In this document: piece by piece, positions 35,260 through 49,000 of the stretch
Position numbering within the stretch: position 1 is the first letter of the stretch
Layout: every line of letters begins with the position of its first letter
Notes under the pieces: model-generated
Seen by the model: the letters and a program-made list of their open reading frames with translations, nothing else
Databases searched by the model: none
Told to the model about the DNA's origin: nothing
Program-made: the position numbers and the translations under genes
From: Petrolisthes cinctipes
Lineage: Eukaryota > Arthropoda > Malacostraca > Decapoda > Porcellanidae
Length of the DNA stretch: 64,000 nucleotides
Direction: 5' to 3'
NCBI GenBank assembly: GCA_033782935.1
Contig: JAWQEG010000166.1
Location: 1,826,001 to 1,890,000, forward strand

Positions 35260-37412
35260 AAATATTCTAGCACTGAGTAGGCATGTACAGATTGCTTCTG
35301 GGACCCCAAAATATTGAATTTTCGGGTGTTTTGAGCCTGAATTTGAGATATAAACGGGTACAGAAGATGCATGCACATATCGACTTTTGGGCACCTAAAA
35401 GATCGATTTTCAGTATGTTTTTGGCCAGTATTTTGAAAATACTCTAACATGGAGTAGGCATGTATAGATACCTTCTGGGACCTCTAAATATCGAATTTTC
35501 GGGTGTTTTGGGACTGAATTTAAGATATCGATTTTTTGGCACCTAAAATGTCGATTTTTAGCATGTTTTTAGCCTATATTTTGAAAATATTCTAGCACTG
35601 TGTAGGCATGTACAGATTGCTTCTGGGACCCCAAAATATTGAATTTTCGGGTGTTTTGAGCCTGAATTTGAGATATAAACGGGTACAGAAGATACATGCA
35701 CATATTGACTTTGGGCACCAAAAATATCGATTTTCAGCATGTTTTGGGCCTGAATTTTGAAAATACTCTAACACGGAGTAGGCATGTACAGATCGCTTCT
35801 GGGACCCCTAAATATCGAATTTTCGGGTGTTTAGGGCCAGAATTTGAGATATAAACGGGTACAGAAGATGTATGCACATATCGACTTTTGGGCACCTAAA
35901 AGATCGATTTTCAGTATGTTTTTGGCCTGTATTTTGAAAATACTCTAACACGGAGTAGGCATGTACAGATACCTTCTGGGACCTCTAAATATCGAATTTT
36001 CGGGTGTTTTGGGACTGAATTTGAGATATCGATTTTTTGGCACCTAAAATGTCGATTTTTAGCATGTTTTTAGCCTATATTTTGAAAATATTCTAGCACT
36101 GTGTAGGCATGTACAGATTGCTTCTGGGACCCCAAAATATTGAATTTTCGGGTGTTTTGAGCCTGAATTTGAGATATAAACGGGTACAGAAGATACATGC
36201 ACATATTGACTTTGGGCATGTAAAATATCGATTTAAAGCATGTTTTGGGCCTGTATTTTGAAAATACTCTAACACTGAGTAGGCATGTACAGATTGCTTC
36301 TGGGACCCCAAAATATTGAATTTTCGGGTGTTTTGAGCCTGAATTTGAGATATAAACGGGTACTGAAGATGCATGCACATATCGACTTTTGTGCACCTAA
36401 AAGATCGATTTTCAGTATGTTTTGAGCATGTATTTTGAAAATACTCTAACACGGAGTAGGCATGTACAGATCGCTTCTGGGACCCCTAAATATCGAATTT
36501 TCGGGTGTTTTGGGACTGAATTTGAGAAATCGACTTTTTGGCACCTAAAGGATCGATTTTTAGCATGTTTTTAGCCTATATTTTGAAAATATTCTAGCAC
36601 TGAGTAGGCATGTACAGATTGCTTCTGGGACCCCAAAATATTGAATTTTCGGGTGTTTTGAGCCAGAATTTGAGATATAAACGGGTACAGAAGATGCATG
36701 CACATATCGACTTTTGGGCACCTAAAAGATCGATTTTCAGTATGTTTTTGGCCTGTATTTTGAAAATACACTAACACGAAGTAGGCATGTACAGATACCT
36801 TCTGGGACCTCTAAATATCGAATTTTCTGGTGTTTTGGGACTGAATTTAAGATATCGATTTTTTGGCACCTAAAATGTCGATTTTTAGCATGTTTTTAGC
36901 CTATATTTTGAAAATATTCTAGCACTGTGTAGGCATGTACAGATTGCTTCTGGGACCCCAAAATATTGAATTTTCGGGTGTTTTGAGCCTGAATTTGAGA
37001 TATAAACGGGTACAGAAGATACATGCACATATTGACTTTGGGCATCTAAAATATCGATTTTCAGCATGTTTTGGGCCTGTATTTTGAAAATACTCTAACA
37101 CTGAGTAGGCATGTACAGATTGCTTCTGGGACCCCAAAATATTGAATTTTCGGGTGTTTTGAGCCTGAATTTGAAATATAAACGGGTACTGAAGATGCAT
37201 GCACATATCGACTTTTGTGCACCTAAAAGATCGATTTTCAGTATGTTTTGAGCATGTATTTTGAAAATACTCTAACACGGAGTAGGCATGTACAGATCGC
37301 ATCTGGGACCCCTAAATATCGAATTCTAGGGTGTTTTGGGACTGAATTTGAGATATCGACTTTTTGGCACCTAAAAGATCGATTTTTAGCATGTTTTTAG
37401 CCTATATTTTGA

Positions 37413-37912
37413 AAATATTCTAGCACTGAGTAGGCATGTACAGATTGCTTCTGGGACCCCAAAATATTGAATTTTCGGGTGTTTTGAGCCAGAATTTGAG
37501 ATATAAACGGGTACAGAAGATACATGCACATATTGACTTTGGGCACCAAAAATATCGATTTTCAGCATGTTTTGGGCCTGAATTTTGAAAATACTCTAAC
37601 ACGGAGTAGGCATGTACAGATCGCTTCTGGGACCCCTAAATATCGAATTTTCGGGTGTTTTGAGCCTGAATTTGAGATATAAACGGGTACAGAAGATACA
37701 TGCACATATTGACTTTGGGCATCTAAAATATCGATTTTCAGCATGTTTTGGGCCTGTATTTTGAAAATACTCTAACACTGAGTAGGCGTGTACAGATTGC
37801 TTCTGGGACCCCAAAATATCGAATTTTCGGGTGTTTTGAGCCTGAATTTGAGATATCGACTTTTTGGCACCTAAAAGATCGATTTTTAGCATGTTTTTAG
37901 CCTATATTTTGA
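37413..37912. repeat. 500-bp recombinant unit (A1, C2/A2 hybrid, B2/C2 hybrid)
   Basis: A1 (37413-37588) is followed by a 176-bp monomer that starts as C2 ('atcgcttctgggacccct') and ends as A2 ('gcatctaaaatatcg'), then a 148-bp monomer that starts as B2 and ends as C2. The near-normal total length hides two internal exchange points. Its duplicate is 39720-40219. Confidence 0.84.
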
Positions 37913-38405
37913 AAATATTCTAGCACTGTGTAGGCATGTACAGATTGCTTCTGGGACCCCAAAATATTGAATTTTCGGGTGTTTTGAGCCAGAATTTGAG
38001 ATATAAACGGGTACAGAAGATACATGCACATATTGACTTTGGGCATCTAAAATATCGATTTAAAGCATGTTTTGGGCCTGAATTTTGAAAATACTCTAAC
38101 ACGAAGTACAGATCGCTTCTGGGACCCTAAAATATCGAATTTTCGGGTGTTTAGGGCCAGAATTTGAGATATAAACGGGTACAGAAGATGCATGCACATA
38201 TCGACTTTTGGGCACCTAAAAGATCGATTTTCAGTATGTTTTTGGCCTGTATTTTGAAAATACTCTAACACGGAGTAGGCATGTACAGATACCTTATGGG
38301 ACCTCTTAATATCAAATTTTCGGGTGTTTTGGGACTGAATTTGAGATATCGATTTTTTGGCACTTAAAATGTCGATTTTTAGCATGTTTTTAGCCTATAT
38401 TTTGA
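37913..38405. repeat. 493-bp trimer with mixed A and an 8-bp deletion in B
   Basis: The A monomer has 'ttgagccagaattt', 'gatttaaagcatg' and an A1-like end. The B1 head reads 'acacgaagtacagatcg', lacking eight bases. C1 has 'accttatgggacctctt'. 'gatttaaagcatg' also occurs at about 36232, so the A body has a nearby relative. Confidence 0.8.
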
Positions 38406-40219
38406 AAATATTCTAGCACTGTTTAGGCATGTACAGATTGCTTCTGGGACCCCAAAATATTGAATTTTCGGGTGTTTTGAGCCTGAATTTGAGATATAAA
38501 CGGGTACAGAAGATACATGCACATATTGACTTTGGGCATCTAAAATATCGATTTTCAGCATGTTTTGGGCCTGTATTTTGAAAATACTCTAACACTGAGT
38601 AGGCATGTACAGATTGCTTCTGGGACCCCAAAATATTGAATTTTCGGGTGTTTTGAGCCTGAATTTCAGATATAAACGGGTACTGAAGATGCATGCACAT
38701 ATCGACTTTTGTGCACCTAAAAGATCGATTTTCAGTATGTTTTGAGCATGTATTTTGAAAATACTCTAACACGGAGTAGGCATGTACAGATCGCTTCTGG
38801 GACCCCTAAATATCGAATTTTCGGGTGTTTTGGGACTGAATTTGAGAAATCGACTTTTTGGCACCTAAAGGATCGATTTTTAGCATGTTTTTAGCCTATA
38901 TTTTGAAAATATTCTAGCACTGAGTAGGCATATACAGATTGCTTCTGGGACCCCAAAATATTGAATTTTCGGGTGTTTTGAGCCAGAATTTGAGATATAA
39001 ACGGGTACAGAAGATGCATTTTGGGCACCTAAAAGATCGATTTTCAGTATGTTTTTGGCCTGTATTTTGAAAATACACTAACACGAAGTAGGCATGTACA
39101 GATACCTTCTGGGACCTCTAAATATCGAATTTTCTGGTGTTTTGGGACTGAATTTAAGATATCGATTTTTTGGCACCTAAAATGTCGATTTTTAGCATGT
39201 TTTTAGCCTATATTTTGAAAATATTCTAGCACTGTGTAGGCATGTACAGATTGCTTCTGGGACCCCAAAATATTGAATTTTCGGGTGTTTTGAGCCTGAA
39301 TTTGAGATATAAACGGGTACAGAAGATACATGCACATATTGACTTTGGGCATCTAAAATATCGATTTTCAGCATGTTTTGGGCCTGTATTTTGAAAATAC
39401 TCTAACACTGAGTAGGCATGTACAGATTGCTTCTGGGACCCCAAAATATTGAATTTTCGGGTGTTTTGAGCCTGAATTTGAAATATAAACGGGTACTGAA
39501 GATGCATGCACATATCGACTTTTGTGCACCTAAAAGATCGATTTTCAGTATGTTTTGAGCATGTATTTTGAAAATACTCTAACACGGAGTAGGCATGTAC
39601 AGATCGCATCTGGGACCCCTAAATATCGAATTCTAGGGTGTTTTGGGACTGAATTTGAGATATCGACTTTTTGGCACCTAAAAGATCGATTTTTAGCATG
39701 TTTTTAGCCTATATTTTGAAAATATTCTAGCACTGAGTAAGCATGTACAGATTGCTTCTGGGACCCCAAAATATTGAGTTTTCGGGTGTTTTGAGCCAGA
39801 ATTTGAGATATAAACGGGTACAGAAGATACATGCACATATTGACTTTGGGCACCAAAAATATCGATTTTCAGCATGTTTTGGGCCTGAATTTTGAAAATA
39901 CTCTAACACGGAGTAGGCATGTACAGATCGCTTCTGGGACCCCTAAATATCGAATTTTCGGGTGTTTTGAGCCTGAATTTGAGATATAAACGGGTACAGA
40001 AGATGCATGCACATATTGACTTTGGGCATCTAAAATATCGATTTTCAGCATGTTTTGGGCCTGTATTTTGAAAATACTCTAACACTGAGTAGGCGTGTAC
40101 AGATTGCTTCTGGGACCCCAAAATATCGAATTTTCGGGTGTTTTGAGCCTGAATTTGAGATATCGATTTTTTGGCACCTAAAAGATCGATTTTTAGCATG
40201 TTTTTAGCCTATATTTTGA
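38406..40219. repeat. Block f, copy 2 (1814 bp)
   Basis: Units are 501, 312, 501 and 500, with all the block f markers. Relative to copy 1 it has a private 13-bp deletion (about 39020) and lacks the 493-bp unit present at 37913-38405. Offsets change from 2320 to 2307 and then 1814, exactly as those two losses predict. Confidence 0.86.
38907..39218. repeat. 312-bp dimer unit (325 minus 13)
   Basis: This copy of the 36587-36911 unit reads 'gaagatgcattttgggcacc', lacking 13 bases that include part of the purine-pyrimidine tract. The deletion is copy-specific and so is younger than the block f duplication. Confidence 0.84.
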
Positions 40220-42704
40220 AAATATTCTAGCACTGTTTAGGCATGTACAGATTGCTTCTGGGACCCCAAAATATTGAATTTTCGTTTTTTTTGAGCCTGA
40301 ATTTGAGATATAAACGGGTACAGAAGATACATGCACATATTGACTTTGGGCATCTAAAATATCGATTTTCAGCATGTTTTGGGCCTGTATTTTGAAAATA
40401 CTCTAACACTGAGTAGGCATGTACAGATTGCTTCTGGGACCCCAAAATATTGAATTTTCGGGTGTTTTGAGCCTGAATTTGAGATATAAACGGGTACTGA
40501 AGATGCATGCACATATCGACTTTTGTGCACCTAAAAGATCGATTTTCAGTATGTTTTGAGCATGTATTTTGAAAATACTCTAACACGGAGTAGGCATGTA
40601 CAGATCGCTTCTGGGACCCCTACATATCGAATTTTCGGGTGTTTTGGGACTGAATTTGAGATATCGACTTTTTGGCACCTAAAAGATCGATTTTTAGCAT
40701 GTTTTTAGCCTATATTTTGAAAATATTCTAGCACTGTACAGATTGCTTCTGGGACCCCAAAATATTGAATTTTCGGGTGTTTTGAGCCTGAATTTGAGAT
40801 ATAAACGGGTACAGAAGATACATGCACATATTGACTTTGGGCATCTAAAATATCGATTTTCAGCATGTTTTGGTCCTGTATTTTGAAAATACTCTAACAC
40901 TGAGTAGGCATGTACAGATTGCTTCTGGGACCCCAAAATATTGAATTTTCGGGTGTTTTGAGCCTGAATTTGAGATATAAACGGGTACTGAAGATGCATG
41001 CACATATCGACTTTTGTGCACCTAAAAGATCGATTTTCAGTATGTTTTTGGCCTGTATTTTGAAAATACTCTAACACGGAGTAGGCATGTACAGATCGCT
41101 TCTGGGACCCCTAAATATCGAATTTTCGGGTGTTTTGGGACTGAATTTGAGATATCGACTTTTTGGCACCTAAAAGATCGATTTTTAGCATGTTTTTAGC
41201 CTATATTTTGAAAATATTCTAGCACTGTACGGATTGCTTCTGGGACCCCAAAATATTGAATTTTCGGGTGTTTTGAGCCTGAATTTGAGATATAAACGGG
41301 TACAGAAGATACATGCACATATTGACTTTAGGCATCTAAAATATCGATTTTCAGCATGTTTTGGGCCTGTATTTTGAAAATACTCTAACACTGAGTAGGC
41401 ATGTACAGATTGCTTCTGGGACCCCAAAATATTGAATTTTCGGGTGTTTTGAGCCTGAATTTGAGATATAAACGGGTACAGAAGATGCATGAACATATCG
41501 ACTTTTGGGCTCCTAAATGATCGATTTTCAGTATGTTTTTGGCCTGTATTTTGAAAATACTCTAACACGGAGTAAGCATGTACAGATACCTTCTGGGACC
41601 TCTAAATATCGAATTTTCGGGTGTTTTGGGACTGAATTTGAGATATCGACTTTTTGGCACCTAAAAGATCGATTTTTAGCATGTTTTTAGCCTATATTTT
41701 GAAAATATTCTAGCACTGAGTAGGCATGTACTGATTGCTTCTGGGACCCCAAAATATTGAATTTTCGGGTGTTTTGAGCCTGAATTTGAGATATAAACGG
41801 GTACAGAAGATACATGCACATATTGACTTTGGGCACCAAAAATATCGATTTTCACAATGTTTTGGGCCTGAATTTTGAAAATACTCTAACACGGAGTAGG
41901 CATGTACAGATCGCTTCTGGGACCCCAAAATATTGAATTTTCGGGTGTTTTGAGCCTGAATTTGAGATATAAACGGGTACAGAAGATGCATGCACATATC
42001 GACTTTTGGGCACCTAAAAGATCGATTTTCAGTATGTTTTTGGCCTGTATTTTGAAAATACTCTAACACGGAGTAGGCATGTACAGATACCTTCTGGGAC
42101 CTCTAAATATCGAATTTTCGGGTGTTTTGGAACTGAATTTGAGATATCGATTTTTTGGCACCTAAAATGTCGATTTTTAGCATGTTTTTAGCGTATATTT
42201 TGAAAATATTCTAGCACTGTGTAGGCATGTACAGATTGCTTCTGGGACCCCAAAATATTGAATTTTCGGGTGTTTTGAGCCTGAATTTGAGATATAAACG
42301 GGTACAGAAGATACATGCACATATTGACTTTGGGCATCTAAAATATCGATTTTCAGCATGTTTTGGGCCTGTATTTTGAAAATATTCTAACACTGAGTAG
42401 GCATGTACAGATTGCTTCTGGGACCCCAAAATATTGAATTTTCGGGTGTTTTGAGCCTGAATTTGAGATATAAACGGGTACTGAAGATGCATGCACATAT
42501 CGACTTTTGTGCACCTAAAAGATCGATTTTCAGTATGTTTTGAGCATGTATTTTGAAAATACTCTAACACGGAGTAGGCATGTACAGATCGCTTCTGGGA
42601 CCCCTAAATATCGAATTTTCGGGTGTTTTGGGACTGAATTTGAGATATCGACTTTTTGGCACCTAAAAGATCGATTTTTAGCATGTTTTTAGCCTATATT
42701 TTGA
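40220..42704. repeat. Mostly regular HOR stretch of five units
   Basis: Units start at 40220, 40721, 41212, 41703 and 42204 with lengths 501, 491, 491, 501 and 501. Two consecutive units carry the A-head 10-bp deletion. Private changes include 'ttcgttttttttgag' near 40282 and 'tactgattgc' near 41730. Confidence 0.86.
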
Positions 42705-44511
42705 AAATATTCTAGCACTGAGTAGGCATGTACAGATTGCTTCTGGGACCCCAAAATATTGAATTTTCGGGTGTTTTGAGCCTGAATTTGAGATATAAAC
42801 GGGTACAGAAGATACATGCACATATTGACTTTAGGCGCCAAAAATATCGATTTTCAGCATGTTTTGGGCCTGAATTTTGAAAATACTCTAACACGGAGTA
42901 GGCATGTACAGATCGCTTCTGGGACCCCAAAATATTGAATTTTCGGGTGCTTAGGGCCAGAATTTGAGATATAAACGGGTACAGAAGATGCATGCACATA
43001 TCGACTTTTGGGCACCTAAAAGATCGATTTTCATTATGTTTTTGGCCTGTATTTTGAAAATACTCTAACACGGAGTAGGCATGTACAGATCGCTTCTGGG
43101 ACCCCTAAATATCGAATTTTCGGGTGTTTTGGGACTGAATTTGAGATATCGACTTTTTGGCACTTAAAAGATCGATTTTTAGCATGTTTTTAGCCTATAT
43201 TTTGAAAATATTCTAGCACTGTAAAGATTGCTTCTGGGACCCCAAAATATTGAATTTTCGGGTGTTTTGAGCCTGAATTTGAGATATAAACGGGTACAGA
43301 AGATACATGCACATATTGACTTTGGGCATCTAAAATATCGATTTTCAGCATGTTTTGGGCCTGTATTTTGAAAATACTGTAACACTGAGTAGGCATGTAC
43401 AGATTGCTTCTGGGACCCCAAAATATTGAATTTTCGGGTGTTTTGAGCCTGAATTTGAGATATAAACGGGTACTGAAGATGCATGCACATATCGACTTTT
43501 ATGCACCTAAAAGATCGATTTTCAGTATGTTTTGAGCATGTATTTTGAAAATACTCTAACACGGAGTAGGCATGTACAGATCGCTTCTGGGACCCCTAAA
43601 TATCGAATTTTCGGGTGTTTTGGGACTGAATTTGAGATATCGACTTTTTGGCACCTAAAAGATCGATTTTTAGCATGTTTTTAGCCTATATTTTGAAAAT
43701 ATTCTAGCACTGTACAGATTGCTTCTGGGACCCCAAAATATTGAATTTTCGGGTGTTTTGAGCCTGAATTTGAGATATAAACGGGTACAGAAGATACATG
43801 CACATATTGACTTTGGGCACCAAAAATATCGATTTTCAGCATGTTTTGGGCCTGTATTTTGAAAATACTCTAACACGGAGTAGGCATGTACAGATCGCTT
43901 CTGGGACCCCAAAATATCGAATTTTCGAGTGTTTAGGGCCAGAATTTGAGATATAAACGGGTACAGAAGATGCATGCACATATCGACTTTTGGGCACCTA
44001 AGAAATCGATTTTCAGTATGTTTTTGGCCTGTATTTTGAAAATACTCTAACACGGAGTAGGCATGCACAGATACCTTCTGGGACCTCTAAATATCGAATT
44101 TTCGGGTGTTTTGGGACTGAATTTGAGATATCAATTTTTTGGCACCTAAAATGTCGATTTTTAGCATGTTTTTAGCCTATATTTTGAAAATATTCTAGCA
44201 CTGTGTAGGCATGTACAGATTGCTTCTGGGACCCCAAAATATTGAATTTTCGGGTGTTTTGAGCCTGAATTTGAGATATAAACGGGTACAGAAGATACAT
44301 GCACATATTGACTTTGGGCATCTAAAATATCGATTTTCAGCATGTTTTGGGCCTGTATTTTAAAAATACTCTAACACTGAGTAGGCATGTACAGATTGCT
44401 TCTGGGACCTCCAAATATCGAATTTTCGGGTGTTTTGGGACTGAATTTGAGATATCGATTTTTTGGCACCTAAAATGTCGATTTTTAGCATGTTTTTAGC
44501 CTATATTTTGA
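42705..44511. repeat. Block g, copy 1 (1807 bp: 501+491+491+324)
   Basis: The first unit bears 'ctttaggcgccaaaaat' and 'cgggtgcttaggg'. The last (44188-44511) is A2 joined to C1 with B lost, marked 'gtattttaaaaatact' and 'gggacctccaaatatcg'. Both ends reappear downstream. Confidence 0.84.
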
Positions 44512-45326
44512 AAATATTCTAGCACTGAGTAGGCATGTACAGATTGCTTCTGGGACCCCAAAATATTGAATTTTCGGGTGTTTTGAGCCTGAATTTGAGA
44601 TATAAACGGGTACAGAAGATACATGCACATATTGACTTTAGGCGCCAAAAATATCGATTTTCAGCATGTTTTGGGCCTGAATTTTGAAAATACTCTAACA
44701 CGGAGTAGGCATGTACAGATCGCTTCTGGGACCCCAAAATATTGAATTTTCGGGTGCTTAGGGCCAGAATTTGAGATATAAACGGGTACAGAAGATGCAT
44801 GCACATATCGACTTTTGGGCACCTAAAAGATCGATTTTCAGTATGTTTTTGGCCTGTATTTTGAAAATACTCTAACACGGAGTAGGCATGTACAGATCGC
44901 TTCTGGGACCCCTAAATATCGAATTTTCGGGTGTTTTGGGACTGAATTTGAGATATCGACTTTTTGGCACTTAAAAGATCGATTTTTAGCATGTTTTTAG
45001 CCTATATTTTGAAAATATTCTAGCACTGTACAGATTGCTTCTGGGACCCCAAAATATTGAATTTTCGGGTGTTTTGCGCCTGAATTTGAGATATAAACGG
45101 GTACAGAAGATACATGCACATATTGACTTTGGGCATCTAAAATATCGATTTTCAGCATGTTTTGGGCCTGTATTTTAAAAATACTCTAACACTGAGTAGG
45201 CATGTACAGATTGCTTCTGGGACCTCCAAATATCGAATTTTCGGGTGTTTTGGGACTGAATTTGAGATATCGATTTTTTGGCACCTAAAATGTCGATTTT
45301 TAGCATGTTTTTAGCCTATATTTTAA
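44512..45326. repeat. Block g, copy 2 (815 bp, shortened)
   Basis: 44512-45012 repeats the 42705 unit at offset 1807. 45013-45326 (314 bp) repeats the A2-C1 dimer of 44188 but with the A-head 10-bp deletion. The two 491-bp units between them in copy 1 are missing. Confidence 0.84.
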
Positions 45327-46003
45327 AAATGTTCTAGCACTGTGTAGGCATGTACAGATTGCTTCTGGGACCCCAAAATATTGAATTTTCGGGTGTTTTG
45401 ATCCTGAATTTGAGATATAAACGGGTACAGAAGATACATGCACATATTGACTTTGGGCATCTAAAATATCGATTTTCAGCATGTTTTGGGCCTGTATTTT
45501 GAAAATACTCTAACACTGAGTAGGCATGTACAGATTGCTTCTGGGACCCCAAAATATTGAATTTTCGGGTGTTTTGAGCCTGAATTTGAGATATAAACGG
45601 GTACAGAAGATACATGCACATATTGACTTTGGGCGCCAAAAATATCGATTTTCAGCATGTTTTGGGCCTGAATTTTGAAAATACTCTAACACGGAGTAGG
45701 CATGTACAGATCGCTTCTGGGACCCCAAAATATCGAATTTTCGGGTGTTTAGGGCCAGAATTTGAGATATTAACGGGTACAGAAGATGCATGCACATATC
45801 GACTTTTGGGCACCTAAAAGATCGATTTTCAGTATGTTTTTGGCCTGTATTTTGTAAATACTCTAACACGGAGTAGGCATGTACAGATCGCTTCTGGGAC
45901 CCCTAAATATCGAATTTTCGGGTGTTTTGGGACTGAATTTGAGATATCGATTTTTTGGCACTTAAAAGATCGATTTTTAGCATGTTTTTAGCCTATATTT
46001 TGA
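45327..46003. repeat. 677-bp four-monomer unit (A2-A1-B1-C)
   Basis: 176+176+177+148, with a head changed to 'taaaaatgttctagc' and 'gggcgccaaaaat' in the second A. It is the only 677 unit in the second half of the window. Confidence 0.84.
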
Positions 46004-49000
46004 AAATATTCTAGCACTGTACAGATTGCTTCTGGGACCCCAAAATATTGAATTTTCGGATGTTTTGAGCCTGAATTTGAGATATAAACGGGTACAGAAG
46101 ATACATGCACATATTGACTTTGGGCATCTAAAATATCGAATTTCAGCATGTTTTGGGCCTGAATTTTGAAAATACTCTAACACGGAGTAGGCATGTACAG
46201 ATCGCATCTGGGACCCCAAAATATCGAATTTTCGGGTGTTTAGGGCCAGAATTTGAGATATAAACGGGTACAGAAGATGCATGCACATATCGACTTTTGG
46301 GCACCTAAAAGATCGATTTTCAGTATGTTTTTGGCCTGTATTTTGAAAATACTCTAACACGGAGTAGGCATGTACAGATACCTTCTGGGACCTCTAAATA
46401 TCGAATTTTCGGGTGTTTTGGGACTGAATTTGAGATATCGATTTTTTGGCACCTAAAATGTCGATTATTAGCATGTTTTTAGCCTATATTTTGAAAATAT
46501 TCTAGCACTGTTTAGGCATGTACAGATTGCTTCTGTGACCCCAAAATATTAAATTTTCGGGTGTTTTGAGCCTGAATTTGAGATATAAACGGGTACAGAA
46601 GATACATGCACATATTGACTTTGGGCATCTAAAATATCGATTTTCAGCATGTTTTGGGCCTGTATTTTGAAAATACTCTAACACTGAGTAGGCATGTACA
46701 GATTGCTTCTGGGACCCCAAAATATTGAATTTTCGGGTGTTTTGAGCCTGAATTTGAGATATAAACGGGTACTGAAGATGGATGCACATATCGACTTTTG
46801 TGCACCTAAAAGATCGATTTTCAGTATGTTTTTTGCCTGTATTTTGAAAATAAACTAACACGGAGTAGGCATGTACAGATCGCTTCTGGGACCCCTACAT
46901 ATCGAATTTTCGGGTGTTTTGGGACTGAATTTGAGATATCGACTTTTTGGCACCTAAAAGATCGATTTTTAGCATGTTTTTAGCCTATATTTTGAAAATA
47001 TTCTAGCACTGAGTAGGCATGTACAGATTGCTTCTGGGACCCCAAAATATTGAATTTTCGGGTGTTTTGAGCCTGAATTTGAGATATAAACGGGTACAGA
47101 AGATACATGCACATATTGACTTTGGGCACCAAAAATATCGATTTTCAGCATGTTTTGGGCCTGAATTTTGAAAATACTCTAACACGGAGTAGGCATGTAC
47201 AGATCGCTTCTGGGACCCCAAAATATCGAATTTTCGGGTGTTTAGGGCCAGAATTTGAGATATAAACGGGTACAGAAGATGCATGCACATATCGACTTTT
47301 GGGCACCTAAAAGATCGATTTTCAGTATGTTTTTGGCCTGTATTTTGAAAATACTCTAACACGGAGTAAGCATGTACAGATACCTTCTGGGACCTCTAAA
47401 TATCGAATTTTCGGGTGTTTTGGGACTGAATTTTAGATATCGATTTTTTGGCACCTAAAATGTCGATTTTTAGCATGTTTTTAGCCTATATTTTGAAAAT
47501 ATTCTAGCACTGTGTAGGCATGTACAGATTGCTTCTGGGACCCCAAAATATTGAATTTTCGGGTGTTTTGAGCCTGAATTTGAGATATAAACGGGTACAG
47601 AAGATACATGCACATATTGACTTTGGGCATCTAAAATATCGATTTTCAGCATGTTTTGGGCCTGAATTTTGAAAAAAATCTAACACTGAGTAGGCATGTA
47701 CAGATTGCTTTTGGGACCCCAAAATATTGAATTTTCGGGTGTTTAGGGCCAGAATTTGAGATATAAACGGGTACAGAAGATGCATGCACATATCGACTTT
47801 TGGGCACCTAAAAGATCGATTTTCAGTATGTTTTTGGCCTGTATTTTGAAAATACTCTAACACGGAGTAGGCATGTACAGATACCTTCTGGGACCCCTAA
47901 ATATCGAATTTTCGGGTGTTTTGAGACTGAATTTGAGATATCGACTTTTTGGCACTTAAAAGATCGATTTTTAGCATGTTTTTAGCCTATATTTTGAAAA
48001 TATTCTAGCACTGTACAGATTGCTTCTGGGACCCCAAAATATTGATTTTTCGGGTGTTTTGAGCCTGAATTTGAGATATAAACGGGTACAGAAGATACAT
48101 GCACATATTGACTTTGGGCATCTAAAATATCGATTTTCAGCATGTTTTGGGCCTGTATTTTGAAAATACTCTAACACTGAGTAGGCATGTACAGATTGCT
48201 TCTGGGACCCCAAAATATTGAATTTTCGGGTGTTTTGAGCCTGAATTTGAGATATAAACGGGTACTGAAGATGCATGCACATATCGACTTTTGTGCACCT
48301 AAAAGATCGATTTTCAGTATGTTTTGTGCATGTATTTTGAAAATACTCTAACACGGAGTAGGCATGTACAGATCGCTTCTGGGACCCCTAAATATCGAAT
48401 TTTCGGGTGTTTTGGGACTAAATTTGAGATATCGACTTTTTGGCACCTAAAAGATCGATTTTTAGCATGTTTTTAGCCTATATTTTGAAAATATTCTAGC
48501 ACTGTGTAGGCATGTACAGATTGCTTCTGATACCCCAAAATATTGAATTTTCGGGTGTTTTGAGCCTGAATTTGAGATATAAACGGGTACAGAAGATACA
48601 TGCACATATTGACTTTGGGCATCTAAAATATCGATTTTCAGCATGTTTTGGGCCTGTATTTTGAAAATACTCTAACACTGAGTAGGCATGTACAGATTGC
48701 TTCTGGGACCCCAAAATATTGAATTTTCGGGTGTTTTGAGCCTGAATTTGAGATATAAACGGGTACTGAAGATGCATGCACATATCGACTTTTGTGCACC
48801 TAAAAGATCGATTTTAAGTATGTTTTGAGCATGTATTTTGAAAATACTCTAACACGGAGTAGGCATGTACAGATTGCTTCTGGGACCCCTAAATATCGAA
48901 TTTTCGGGTGTTTTGGGACTGAATTTGATATATCGACTTTTTGGCACCTAAAAGATCGATTTTTAGCATGTTTTTAGCCTATATTTTGAAAATATTCTAG

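Larger units (their letters stand above)
34759..36085. repeat. Block e, copy 1 (1327 bp: 501+325+501)
   Basis: Units start at 34759, 35260 and 35585. The marker 'tttgagaaatcg' with 'cctaaaggatcg' at about 35194-35230 is repeated 1327 bp downstream. The middle unit is a 325-bp A/B hybrid plus C1. Confidence 0.86.
36086..38405. repeat. Block f, copy 1 (2320 bp), overlapping block e copy 2
   Basis: Units are 501, 325, 501, 500 and 493. The first 1327 bp (36086-37412) is the second copy of block e. The whole series, except the last 493-bp unit, recurs from 38406. Markers are 'tttgagaaatcg' at 36521, 'atacactaacacgaag', 'tcgcatctggg', 'gaattctaggg' and 'gtaggcgtgtac'. Confidence 0.86.
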
